Origin: an uncultured Prevotellaceae bacterium
GTDB taxonomy: Bacteria > Bacteroidota > Bacteroidia > Bacteroidales > Bacteroidaceae
Assembly: GCA_900316975.1 (NCBI GenBank)
Contig: ONFA01000002.1
Location: 62,001-126,000, forward strand
Length of the DNA: 64,000 nucleotides
Direction: 5' to 3'
This document shows, piece by piece, positions 7,884 through 14,629 of the stretch (positions are counted from its first letter, which is position 1; each line of letters starts with the position of its first letter). The position numbers and the translations under genes are program-made. The notes below the pieces were generated by a model. That model made no database searches, had not been told where the DNA came from, and saw only the letters and a list, made by a program, of their open reading frames with translations.

Positions 7884-9242
7884 ATGAAAACATTTAGAAT
7901 AGGTGGTGTTCATCCGGCAGAGAACAAACTCTCGGCTGCTGAACCAATCAAAGTGGCAGAGTTGCCCAAAGTGGCGGTGTTCCCGATGGGACAGCACATT
8001 GGTGCTCCCGCTGTACCTATCGTGCAGAAAGGCGATAAGGTGAAAGTGGGTACGCAGATTGGCAAGCCCATGGAAAAGGCACTCTCCACATCCATCTTCT
8101 CCTCGGTCAGTGGCACCGTGCTGAAAGTCGATACGGTGGTAGATGCCAGTGGCTACAAGAAGCCCGCTGTCTATATCACAGTCGAAGGCGACGAGTGGGA
8201 AGAGAGCATTGACCGCACAGACAAACTTGTCACCCTGAAAGACAAGCCAGAACTCACTCCCGAAGAGATTATTGAGAAAGTGAAGAATGCTGGCGTCGTC
8301 GGCATGGGTGGTGCTTGTTTCCCCACTCATGTGAAGTTGATGCCTCCTCCCCAGTTCAAGCCCCAATGGGTCATCATCAACGCTGTGGAGTGCGAACCAT
8401 ACCTTACTGCCGACCATCGTCTGATGCTTGAAAAGGCAGACGAAGTGCTGGTGGGTGTGGAACTGCTCATGAAGGCAGCCAAGGTGACCAAAGGCTTCAT
8501 CGGCATCGAGGAGAACAAGCCCGACGCCATCAAACTCCTTTCGGAGAAATGTGCAGCAGGACACCCCAACATCGAGGTGGTTCCGCTCAAGACCAAATAT
8601 CCTCAGGGTGGTGAGAAGCAACTTATCGATGCCGTGGTGCGTCGTCAGGTTCCTGCTCCTCCTGCATTGCCCGTGTCGGTGGGTGCCATCATCCAGAACG
8701 TAGGTACGGCATTCGCTGTCTATGAAGCAGTGATGAAGAACAAGCCACTCTTCGAGCGCATCGTCACAGTGACGGGCAAGCAACTCAAGCAGCCCAGCAA
8801 CTTCCTCACCCGTATGGGTACACCTATGAGCCAACTTATCGAGGCTTGTGGCGGTCTGCCCGATGGCGAGGCAAAGGTGATTGGCGGTGGTCCGATGATG
8901 GGAAAGGCACTCGTGAACACCGATGTGCCTATCTGCAAAGGCTCTTCGGGTGTGCTCATCATGAGCGGCAAGGAAGCGCGTCGTGGCGAGGCTCAGCCCT
9001 GCATCCGCTGCGCCAAGTGTGTGAGTGCCTGTCCGATGGGACTTGAACCTTATCTCCTCGCCACTTGCTCTGGCAAGAAGATGTGGGACAAGGTGGAGGC
9101 AGAAGATATCACCAGTTGCATCGAGTGCGGCTCGTGTCAGTTCACCTGTCCGTCCAACCGCCCGTTGCTCGACCTCATCCGTGTGGGCAAAACAACAGTA
9201 ATGACCAATATCCGTGCTCGTCAGATGGCGGCTAAAAAATAA
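7884..9242 (+). CDS. rnfC: Rnf electron-transport complex subunit C
   Basis: 452 residues; the NADH/FMN-binding peripheral subunit that delivers electrons to, or takes them from, NAD. It opens with the RnfC barrel-sandwich region (MKTFRIGGVHPAENKLSA), has the glycine-rich nucleotide site GVVGMGGACFPTHVKL at residues ~135-150, an SLBB-type region after it, and two 4Fe-4S motifs near the end, CIRCAKCVSACPMG and CIECGSCQFTCPS. Length is normal for the short Rnf C proteins of Bacteroidetes and clostridia. Confidence 0.95.
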   Translation: MKTFRIGGVHPAENKLSAAEPIKVAELPKVAVFPMGQHIGAPAVPIVQKGDKVKVGTQIGKPMEKALSTSIFSSVSGTVLKVDTVVDASGYKKPAVYITVEGDEWEESIDRTDKLVTLKDKPELTPEEIIEKVKNAGVVGMGGACFPTHVKLMPPPQFKPQWVIINAVECEPYLTADHRLMLEKADEVLVGVELLMKAAKVTKGFIGIEENKPDAIKLLSEKCAAGHPNIEVVPLKTKYPQGGEKQLIDAVVRRQVPAPPALPVSVGAIIQNVGTAFAVYEAVMKNKPLFERIVTVTGKQLKQPSNFLTRMGTPMSQLIEACGGLPDGEAKVIGGGPMMGKALVNTDVPICKGSSGVLIMSGKEARRGEAQPCIRCAKCVSACPMGLEPYLLATCSGKKMWDKVEAEDITSCIECGSCQFTCPSNRPLLDLIRVGKTTVMTNIRARQMAAKK

Positions 9243-9245
9243 TCT

Positions 9246-9364
9246 CATGTACCATTTGACAATTTACAATGTACAATTTGCCATGCGGTTTGTAGGCTTG
9301 ATAAGGAATTGTAAATGAAAAGAATAAATTGTAAATTGTAAATGGCAAAATTGTAAATAGAATT
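9246..9364. repeat. Palindromic intergenic element between rnfC and rnfD
   Basis: The left half contains CAATTTACAATGTACAATTT and the right half the reverse complement words AAATTGTAAATTGTAAATGG; ATTTGCCATGCGG in the middle recurs in the rnfG-rnfE spacer at 11019-11034. It separates two genes that in most Rnf operons are almost contiguous. Confidence 0.65.
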
Positions 9365-10360
9365 ATGGCAAATAAATTAGTAGTATCACTTTCACCTCAC
9401 GTGCATAGCGGTGACTCCGTGCGGGAGAACATGTGCTGGGTTTGTATAGCCCTCGTGCCTGCGCTCACCTTCTCGTTCATCCGTTTCGGTGTAGGTGCAA
9501 TCATAACCACAGCCATTTCGGTGGCATCGTGTGTGTTCTTCGAGTGGGCTATCAACAAGTTCATGCTGAAGAACCCCAAGACGACCGTGACCGACGGCTC
9601 TGCCATCCTCACGGGCATCCTTCTGGCATTCAACATGCCCAGCAACATCCAGCCATGGATTATCGTGGTGGGTGCGCTCTTCGCCATCGGCATCGTCAAG
9701 ATGACCTTCGGCGGTTTGGGCTGCAATCTCTTTAATCCAGCCTTGGCAGGTCGTGCTTTCCTGCTCATCTCCTTCCCTGTCGATATGACCACATGGCCCA
9801 CGCCGGGTCAGGGCTTCGGCACTTATCTGGATGCAGAGACAGGCGCAACTCCGCTCTCCATCATGAAGGCTGCCTTCAAGAGTGGCAACCCCGACATGCT
9901 GAAAGACCTTCCTTCGTTCCATGATATGCTTTTCGGCAACACGGGTGGCTGTCTTGGTGAGGTGTGTGCCGCCGCACTCATCCTTGGCTTCATCGTCCTG
10001 TTAGTGAAGAAGGTCATCACATGGCACATCCCCGTCAGCATCCTTCTGACTGTGGTGGTGTTCTCAGGTCTTCTCAACCTCGCCAATCCAGTCTATGCCA
10101 ATCCTTTGGCAGAACTGATGAGCGGTGGTCTGTTGCTCGGTGCCATCTTCATGGCAACCGACTACGTCACCTCGCCCATGAGCAAGAGCGGACAACTCGT
10201 TTATGGTGTCGCTATCGGTGCTCTCACGGTCATCATCCGTGCCTATGGTGCCTATCCTGAAGGTATGTCGTTCGCCATCCTCATCATGAACGCCTTCGTA
10301 CCGCTCATCAACAATAAGTTCAAACCCAAGCGTTTTGGCGAAGTGCCAGCAAAGAAATAA
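9365..10360 (+). CDS. rnfD: Rnf electron-transport complex subunit D
   Basis: 331-residue integral membrane subunit related to NqrB. About nine to ten hydrophobic helices are visible. ETGATPL at residues ~158-164 contains the (S/T)GAT motif whose threonine carries covalent FMN in RnfD, and FGGLGCNLFNPALAGRAF (residues ~117-134) is a conserved core segment. It ends 13 bp before rnfG, the only rnf junction after rnfB that has no palindromic element. Confidence 0.95.
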   Translation: MANKLVVSLSPHVHSGDSVRENMCWVCIALVPALTFSFIRFGVGAIITTAISVASCVFFEWAINKFMLKNPKTTVTDGSAILTGILLAFNMPSNIQPWIIVVGALFAIGIVKMTFGGLGCNLFNPALAGRAFLLISFPVDMTTWPTPGQGFGTYLDAETGATPLSIMKAAFKSGNPDMLKDLPSFHDMLFGNTGGCLGEVCAAALILGFIVLLVKKVITWHIPVSILLTVVVFSGLLNLANPVYANPLAELMSGGLLLGAIFMATDYVTSPMSKSGQLVYGVAIGALTVIIRAYGAYPEGMSFAILIMNAFVPLINNKFKPKRFGEVPAKK

Positions 10361-10367
10361 AGGAGGG
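10361..10367 (+). promoter_or_regulatory. Canonical Shine-Dalgarno site of rnfG
   Basis: AGGAGGG lies 6 bp upstream of the rnfG ATG at 10374. Such a strong site is unusual among the genes of this window, most of which have A/T-rich leaders without one. Confidence 0.7.
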
Positions 10368-10373
10368 TAGCGT

Positions 10374-10988
10374 ATGAAAAAGTTGAAATCTTCATTAACG
10401 AATATGTTGGTGGTGCTCACAGTCATCGCCATCGTGGCTGCAGGCGTGCTCGCGTCTGTCAATGCAGTCACTGCTCCCCAGATAGAAAAAATCAATGCGG
10501 AAAACCTCGCTGCAGGCATCAAGGCAGTCATGGGCAGCGAAGACATTCAGGTGTCGGAGCCTTGGGAGGTGGATGCCTTCACTGCTTACGACATCCAAGA
10601 CAAGCAGGGCAATTTGCTCGGCAAGGCAGTGGTCACCACCGAGAACGGCTTCGGCGGTCCTCTCAAAGTCCTCGTCGGTTTCAACACCGAAGGCGACATT
10701 CTGGGTTACACAGTGCTCGAACATCAGGAGACACCTGGACTTGGTGCCAAGGCAGGGGAGTGGTTCCAAGATAAAATTATTGGCATGAATCCCGGCACAA
10801 ACAACTTCACCGTGAGCAAGGACGGTGGCGAAGTAGATGCTATCACCGCCTCCACCATCACCAGCCGCGCCTTTCTCCGTGCCATTCAGAATGCCTACGA
10901 CAAAATCATCGCAGGTCAGGATGTCACCTCTGGTGCATCTCAACAGGCATCAGCCGCAGCGATGGGAACCCCTGAAGTGATTGAATAA
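10374..10988 (+). CDS. rnfG: Rnf electron-transport complex subunit G
   Basis: 204 residues: one N-terminal membrane helix (residues ~8-30) and a periplasmic FMN-binding domain. LEHQETPGLGAKAGEWF and DAITASTITS (residues ~155-164) are the family signatures; the threonine at the end of the TAST segment is the expected attachment site for covalent FMN. It works with RnfD as the membrane flavin relay. Confidence 0.95.
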   Translation: MKKLKSSLTNMLVVLTVIAIVAAGVLASVNAVTAPQIEKINAENLAAGIKAVMGSEDIQVSEPWEVDAFTAYDIQDKQGNLLGKAVVTTENGFGGPLKVLVGFNTEGDILGYTVLEHQETPGLGAKAGEWFQDKIIGMNPGTNNFTVSKDGGEVDAITASTITSRAFLRAIQNAYDKIIAGQDVTSGASQQASAAAMGTPEVIE

Positions 10989-10989
10989 C

Positions 10990-11090
10990 ATTATGTACTA
11001 TTGGGCAATTTGCAATGTACCATTTGCCATGCGGCGTCCAGACTGGTTGAAAAATTGTAAATTGTAAATGGCAAAATTGTAAATATAATT
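10990..11090. repeat. Palindromic intergenic element between rnfG and rnfE
   Basis: Same family as the rnfC-rnfD spacer: it shares the ATTTGCCATGCGG core and the right-hand words ATTGTAAATTGTAAATGGCA and AAAATTGTAAATA immediately before the next ATG. Confidence 0.65.
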
Positions 11091-11675
11091 ATGAATAACC
11101 TCAAAGTATTGGTGAATGGTATCATCAAGGAGAATCCGACCTTCGTCCTTCTTTTGGGTATGTGTCCAACCCTCGGTACCACCTCATCCGCCATCAACGG
11201 CATGTCGATGGGTCTCGCCACCATGTGCGTGCTCATCCTCAGCAACTTCATCATTGCACTCATCAAGAAACTCATCCCCGATGCCGTGCGCATCCCTGCT
11301 TATATTGTAGTCATCGCCAGCCTCGTCACGGTGCTCCAGATGGTCATTAAGGCATACGCTCCCGACATCGACAAGAGCCTCGGACTCTTCATCCCCCTCA
11401 TCGTGGTGAACTGCATCATCCTCGGCCGTGCCGAATCCTTTGCAGCCAAGAACGGTCCCATCGCCTCCATCTTCGACGGCATCGGCATCGGTCTCGGTTT
11501 CACCCTTGGACTCACCAGCCTCGGTGCTGTGCGTGAACTCCTCGGCACAGGCTCCATCTTCGGCGTCACCTTGTGGGGCGAAACCTACGGCATGCTCATG
11601 TTCGTCCTTGCGCCCGGCGCCTTCCTCGTGCTGGGCTACCTCATCGTATTGTTCAACAAAATCACCAGTAAATAA
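11091..11675 (+). CDS. rnfE: Rnf electron-transport complex subunit E
   Basis: 194-residue integral membrane subunit with six hydrophobic helices (NqrD/RnfE family). NPTFVLLLGMCPTLG near the N-terminus has the conserved cysteine proposed to help hold a membrane Fe-S centre together with RnfA, and FIPLIVVNCIILGRAE near residues 101-116 contains the second conserved cysteine. Confidence 0.95.
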   Translation: MNNLKVLVNGIIKENPTFVLLLGMCPTLGTTSSAINGMSMGLATMCVLILSNFIIALIKKLIPDAVRIPAYIVVIASLVTVLQMVIKAYAPDIDKSLGLFIPLIVVNCIILGRAESFAAKNGPIASIFDGIGIGLGFTLGLTSLGAVRELLGTGSIFGVTLWGETYGMLMFVLAPGAFLVLGYLIVLFNKITSK

Positions 11676-11768
11676 TTAGGAATGAGGAATTAGGAATTGA
11701 TACCTGCTCAATCGCAAACATTCCATTCCTAATTCCTAATTCCAAATTCCTCATTAATACTAAGAATT
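11676..11768. repeat. Palindromic GGAATTAGGAATT element between rnfE and rnfA
   Basis: The left arm AGGAATGAGGAATTAGGAAT (from 11679) pairs with a right arm ending ATTCCTAATTCCTAATTCC (from ~11723), with about 20 bp of loop. It is a different sequence from the other rnf spacers but has the same architecture. Confidence 0.65.
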
Positions 11769-12383
11769 ATGGATTATGTATTGAATCTCATTCTTATCAT
11801 CATTGTTGCCATCTTCGTCAACAACGTCGTTTTGGCACAGTTCCTCGGCATCTGTCCTTTCCTTGGAGTGTCGAAGAAAGTGGATACCGCTTCAGGCATG
11901 GGCATGGCAGTGACCGCCGTCTTGGTCGTTGCCACTATCGTGACCTACCTCATTCAGGTCTATGTGCTCAACACCTTTGGACTCGAATATCTTCAGACGA
12001 TTGCATTCATCCTTGTCATTGCAGCCCTGGTGCAGATGATTGAGATGATTCTCAAGAAGACCATGCCCGCCCTCTATCAGGCACTCGGCGTGTTCCTTCC
12101 CCTCATCACCACTAACTGTTGCATCCTCGGTGTGGCCATCCTCGTCATTCAGAAGGACTACGACCTGCTCGAAGGCATCATCTATGCTCTCTCCACAGGC
12201 ATCGGCTTCTTGCTCGCAATGGTGCTCTTTGCCGGACTCCGTGAGCAACTCGACCTCGTCGATGTGCCCAAGCCCTTCCGTGGTGTGCCCATCGCCCTCG
12301 TCACCGCCTCCCTCCTTGCCATGGCATTCATGGGCTTCAGTGGAGTGGATGGCGGTTTGAAGATTCTTTTCGGACTACAGTAA
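11769..12383 (+). CDS. rnfA: Rnf electron-transport complex subunit A
   Basis: 204-residue membrane protein with six helices, paralogous to RnfE and inserted in opposite topology. NNVVLAQFLGICPFLGVS (residues ~19-36) and FLPLITTNCCILGVAIL (residues ~112-128) carry the conserved cysteines. Last gene of the rnf operon, followed by a hairpin terminator. Confidence 0.95.
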   Translation: MDYVLNLILIIIVAIFVNNVVLAQFLGICPFLGVSKKVDTASGMGMAVTAVLVVATIVTYLIQVYVLNTFGLEYLQTIAFILVIAALVQMIEMILKKTMPALYQALGVFLPLITTNCCILGVAILVIQKDYDLLEGIIYALSTGIGFLLAMVLFAGLREQLDLVDVPKPFRGVPIALVTASLLAMAFMGFSGVDGGLKILFGLQ

Positions 12384-12395
12384 ACATTGTTTTGA

Positions 12396-12443
12396 ATAAA
12401 GAACGGAGGGACTATCCACAAAGATGGCCCCTCCGTTCTTTAT
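12396..12443 (+). terminator. Hairpin terminator after rnfA
   Basis: Perfect 15-bp stem ATAAAGAACGGAGGG (12396-12410) / CCCTCCGTTCTTTAT (12429-12443) 12 bp after the rnfA stop. No long T-run follows, so it may act as an RNA 3' stabiliser as well. Confidence 0.7.
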
Positions 12444-12774
12444 AGTTATGCCCATGCCCCTATTTCTGCAATTCCTTGACCCCCAATTATCGTTTTCGTG
12501 CGCGAAATATTATGCGCTGGAAGAACGAAATATTTCGCGCTGAGTGCGTGAAATGCCAAGCGCACCGTTCCGACTTAATGCATTGATTTCTTGTAGCAAG
12601 CCATCCCCGTTTGTTTCCCCCCCTCGAAGGTTGAGGTATCTCACCCATACACCTGATGGTGTCTCATGCATAGACCTTCCTTGCTTTTTTCAAAAAATGA
12701 TTAGAAATGTTTGGAAGTGAAGAAATAATGTGTATCTTTGCACTTGAAATTCGACTCATTTAAATTCTAAGACC
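12444..12774. other. Gene-free stretch with an inverted repeat and a promoter
   Basis: No coding frame of note. It holds the inverted repeat GCGCGAAATATT (12500-12511) / AATATTTCGCGC (12529-12540) with GCGC-rich flanks, which could be a regulatory palindrome or a local hairpin, and at the right end a good promoter (TTTG 12710-12713, TATCTTTG 12733-12740, 19 bp apart) that would serve the small ORF and the HD-domain gene. Confidence 0.55.
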
Positions 12775-12885
12775 ATGCTTTTCGGACATATACCTACAGA
12801 AGTGACATTGTTTTTCATCATCGAAAATCAATTGGACTTCTCAAAAGAAAAACAGCAGCAATTCAGAACCAAATATCTGGAATAG
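12775..12885 (+). CDS. Small ORF, 36 residues, upstream of the HD-domain gene
   Basis: MLFGHIPTEVTLFFIIENQ then a Lys/Gln-rich end. It starts 35 bp after a good -7 box and stops 3 bp before the next ATG, so it would be the first cistron of the operon. No family recognised. The tight packing and promoter position argue for translation; a leader peptide is an alternative. Confidence 0.45.
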   Translation: MLFGHIPTEVTLFFIIENQLDFSKEKQQQFRTKYLE

Positions 12886-12888
12886 ACA

Positions 12889-13482
12889 ATGGCAAAAAGA
12901 CCCTTAGACACCACATTGCTGGACCGCGCCATTGTGTTTGCGGTTCGCGCCCATGCCGGGACGGAGCGTCGTGGCAAAGGCTTTCCCTACATCGTTCACC
13001 CTATGGAAGCCGTGGAGATTGTGGCCACGATGACCAGCGACCAGGAACTGCTGACCGCTGCCGCACTCCACGACACAGTGGAGGACACCGATGTGACCGT
13101 GGAGCAGATACGCACCGAATTTGGCGATTACATTGCCTCGCTGGTGGCTTCGGAGAGCGATAGCGTCCTCGACGGTCTATCCGACGAGGACAGTTGGCAC
13201 ATCCGCAAGCAGACCGCCATCGACCGTTTGGCCCGTGCTTCCCATGATGTCAAGACCGTGGCACTTGGCGACAAACTCTCGAACATGCGGGCCATCGCTC
13301 GCGACTATGCCCTGCAAGGCGATGCTCTCTGGTCACTCTTCCACGTCAAAGACCGCAAGGAGCACGAGTGGCACTACCGGGGGCTTGCCGCCTCGCTCAG
13401 CGAACTCAGCGACACCTTCGCCTATCAGGAGTTCCTGCGGCTCATCAACCAAGTGTTTTATCCTAAATCCTCAGACGTATGA
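12889..13482 (+). CDS. HD-domain small alarmone hydrolase-like protein (RelA/SpoT hydrolase domain, MESH1-like)
   Basis: 197 residues. H37 (in FPYIVHP), H61-D62 (in AALHDTVEDTDVT) and a later Asp in GDKLSNMRAI give the metal-binding HD set of the SpoT/RelA (p)ppGpp hydrolase domain; the HDTVEDT motif with the following Thr-Val is specific for that branch. There is no synthetase domain, so this would be a stand-alone hydrolase that degrades ppGpp or a related nucleotide. Its TGA overlaps a short downstream ORF by ATGA. It lies in a row with a periplasmic binding protein and a SpoIIE-type phosphatase, which suggests a stress-signalling operon. Confidence 0.8.
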   Translation: MAKRPLDTTLLDRAIVFAVRAHAGTERRGKGFPYIVHPMEAVEIVATMTSDQELLTAAALHDTVEDTDVTVEQIRTEFGDYIASLVASESDSVLDGLSDEDSWHIRKQTAIDRLARASHDVKTVALGDKLSNMRAIARDYALQGDALWSLFHVKDRKEHEWHYRGLAASLSELSDTFAYQEFLRLINQVFYPKSSDV

Positions 13483-13556
13483 ACTATCAACTTGATTTAC
13501 ATGGTGAAAGGTCTGCTCGAACAGGTCCATGCACTGCACTTGTAAATGAAGACTGA
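13479..13556 (+). pseudogene. 25-codon ORF overlapping the HD gene stop, possible remnant
   Basis: ATG at 13479 overlaps the preceding TGA (ATGA). It encodes MNYQLDLHGERSARTGPCTA and five more residues. The first ten residues look like the beginning of a STAS-type anti-sigma-antagonist (a partner expected next to SpoIIE/HATPase proteins), after which the similarity ends. This is a guess from a very short stretch; it may be a meaningless ORF. Confidence 0.25.
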
Positions 13557-13644
13557 ACCTACTAAAAAAATAAAATTAGTGAAATTTGTAGTTAAAAAAG
13601 AACACGTTGAACATTTGCGAAACTCGAGTAAAAACAATAGTAAT

Positions 13645-14580
13645 ATGCACAGAATAGTTATTTTTATTATCATAAGTCTGCTGAGTGTTACCGCATACGC
13701 TCAGGACGAGATTGTGTTTACGCCTCAGTGGACGGCGCAGGCGCAGTTTGCAGGCTACTATGTGGCGGAGGCGAAAGGCTTTTACCGTGAGGCGGGGCTG
13801 AAGGTACGCATAGAACATCCGTCGGTTACACAACCTGCGATGAGCCGTCTGCGTTCGGGTGAGTGTCAAGCCACGACACTACAACTCTGTCAGGCGTTGG
13901 AGGTGGTGGATGGTGGAGTACCCCTGGTCAACATCCTGCAGACATCGATGAACAATGCGATGGTCATTGTCTCAGCGCGAGGCAAAGACCCGTTGACCCA
14001 GAAGGGTGCCCGCGTCGGCATCTGGAGTGTAGGGTTTGGTCAGTTGGCCATCTGTATGAGCATCAAGGACCATTTGGACTATGAGTGGGTGCCGCTGGCT
14101 CAGGGCGTCAACCTGTTTGTGGTTGGAGCACTCGACGCCACGCTGGCCATGAGTTACAACGAGTACTACCAACTGGTGCAGGCTGGTATGAAAATGAGTG
14201 ACAAGACGGTTTATCGTTTCTGCAACCACGGCTATAATGTGCAGGAGGACGGGGTTTATATGACCCGTGACTACTACGAGCACCACCGTGACGAGGCCCG
14301 CAAGTTTGCTGCTGCCAGCCGCAAGGGGTGGGAGTGGACCGCACAGCATCCTGAGGAGGCGCTTGACATTGTGATGGAGCGGGTGGAGAAAGAGCGTATT
14401 GCCACAAACCGCACGATGCAGCGGTTGATGCTAAAGGAGGTGCTGCGCCTACAGGTGGATCGCGAGTCGAAGAGACGCGAGTTCCGTCTGCGTCCGGACA
14501 TGGTGAGGCAGGCGGCCCGGCTGATGAAGAACAACATGATGCTGGAGCGCGAAGTGACGTACGAGGAGTTGTCGGAATAA
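13645..14580 (+). CDS. NMT1/THI5-like periplasmic substrate-binding protein
   Basis: 311 residues with a Sec signal (MHRIVIFIIISLLSVTAYAQ, ATG at 13645; longer in-frame starts would bury the signal). IVFTPQWTAQAQFAGYYVAEAKGFY, with the aromatic-rich start and 'GFYREAGLKV', is the signature of NMT1/SsuA/ThiY solute-binding proteins, which bind thiamine precursors or related small molecules. There is no permease or ATPase gene beside it. Instead a membrane-bound Cache-SpoIIE protein follows 49 bp downstream, so it may act as a ligand-presenting sensor subunit, not as part of an ABC importer; that is inference. Confidence 0.8.
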   Translation: MHRIVIFIIISLLSVTAYAQDEIVFTPQWTAQAQFAGYYVAEAKGFYREAGLKVRIEHPSVTQPAMSRLRSGECQATTLQLCQALEVVDGGVPLVNILQTSMNNAMVIVSARGKDPLTQKGARVGIWSVGFGQLAICMSIKDHLDYEWVPLAQGVNLFVVGALDATLAMSYNEYYQLVQAGMKMSDKTVYRFCNHGYNVQEDGVYMTRDYYEHHRDEARKFAAASRKGWEWTAQHPEEALDIVMERVEKERIATNRTMQRLMLKEVLRLQVDRESKRREFRLRPDMVRQAARLMKNNMMLEREVTYEELSE

Positions 14581-14629
14581 CGAGAAGCCGACATGGCGAT
14601 ATAATGTGGAAAATGAAAGAAATTGAAAA

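Noticed and set aside
7815..9248. 477-codon minus-strand frame rich in His, Cys and Leu
   Set aside because: Antisense of rnfC.
13546..13644. N-terminal 33-codon extension of the NMT1-like protein
   Set aside because: It would place a charged stretch before a clear signal peptide; ATG 13645 is the natural start.
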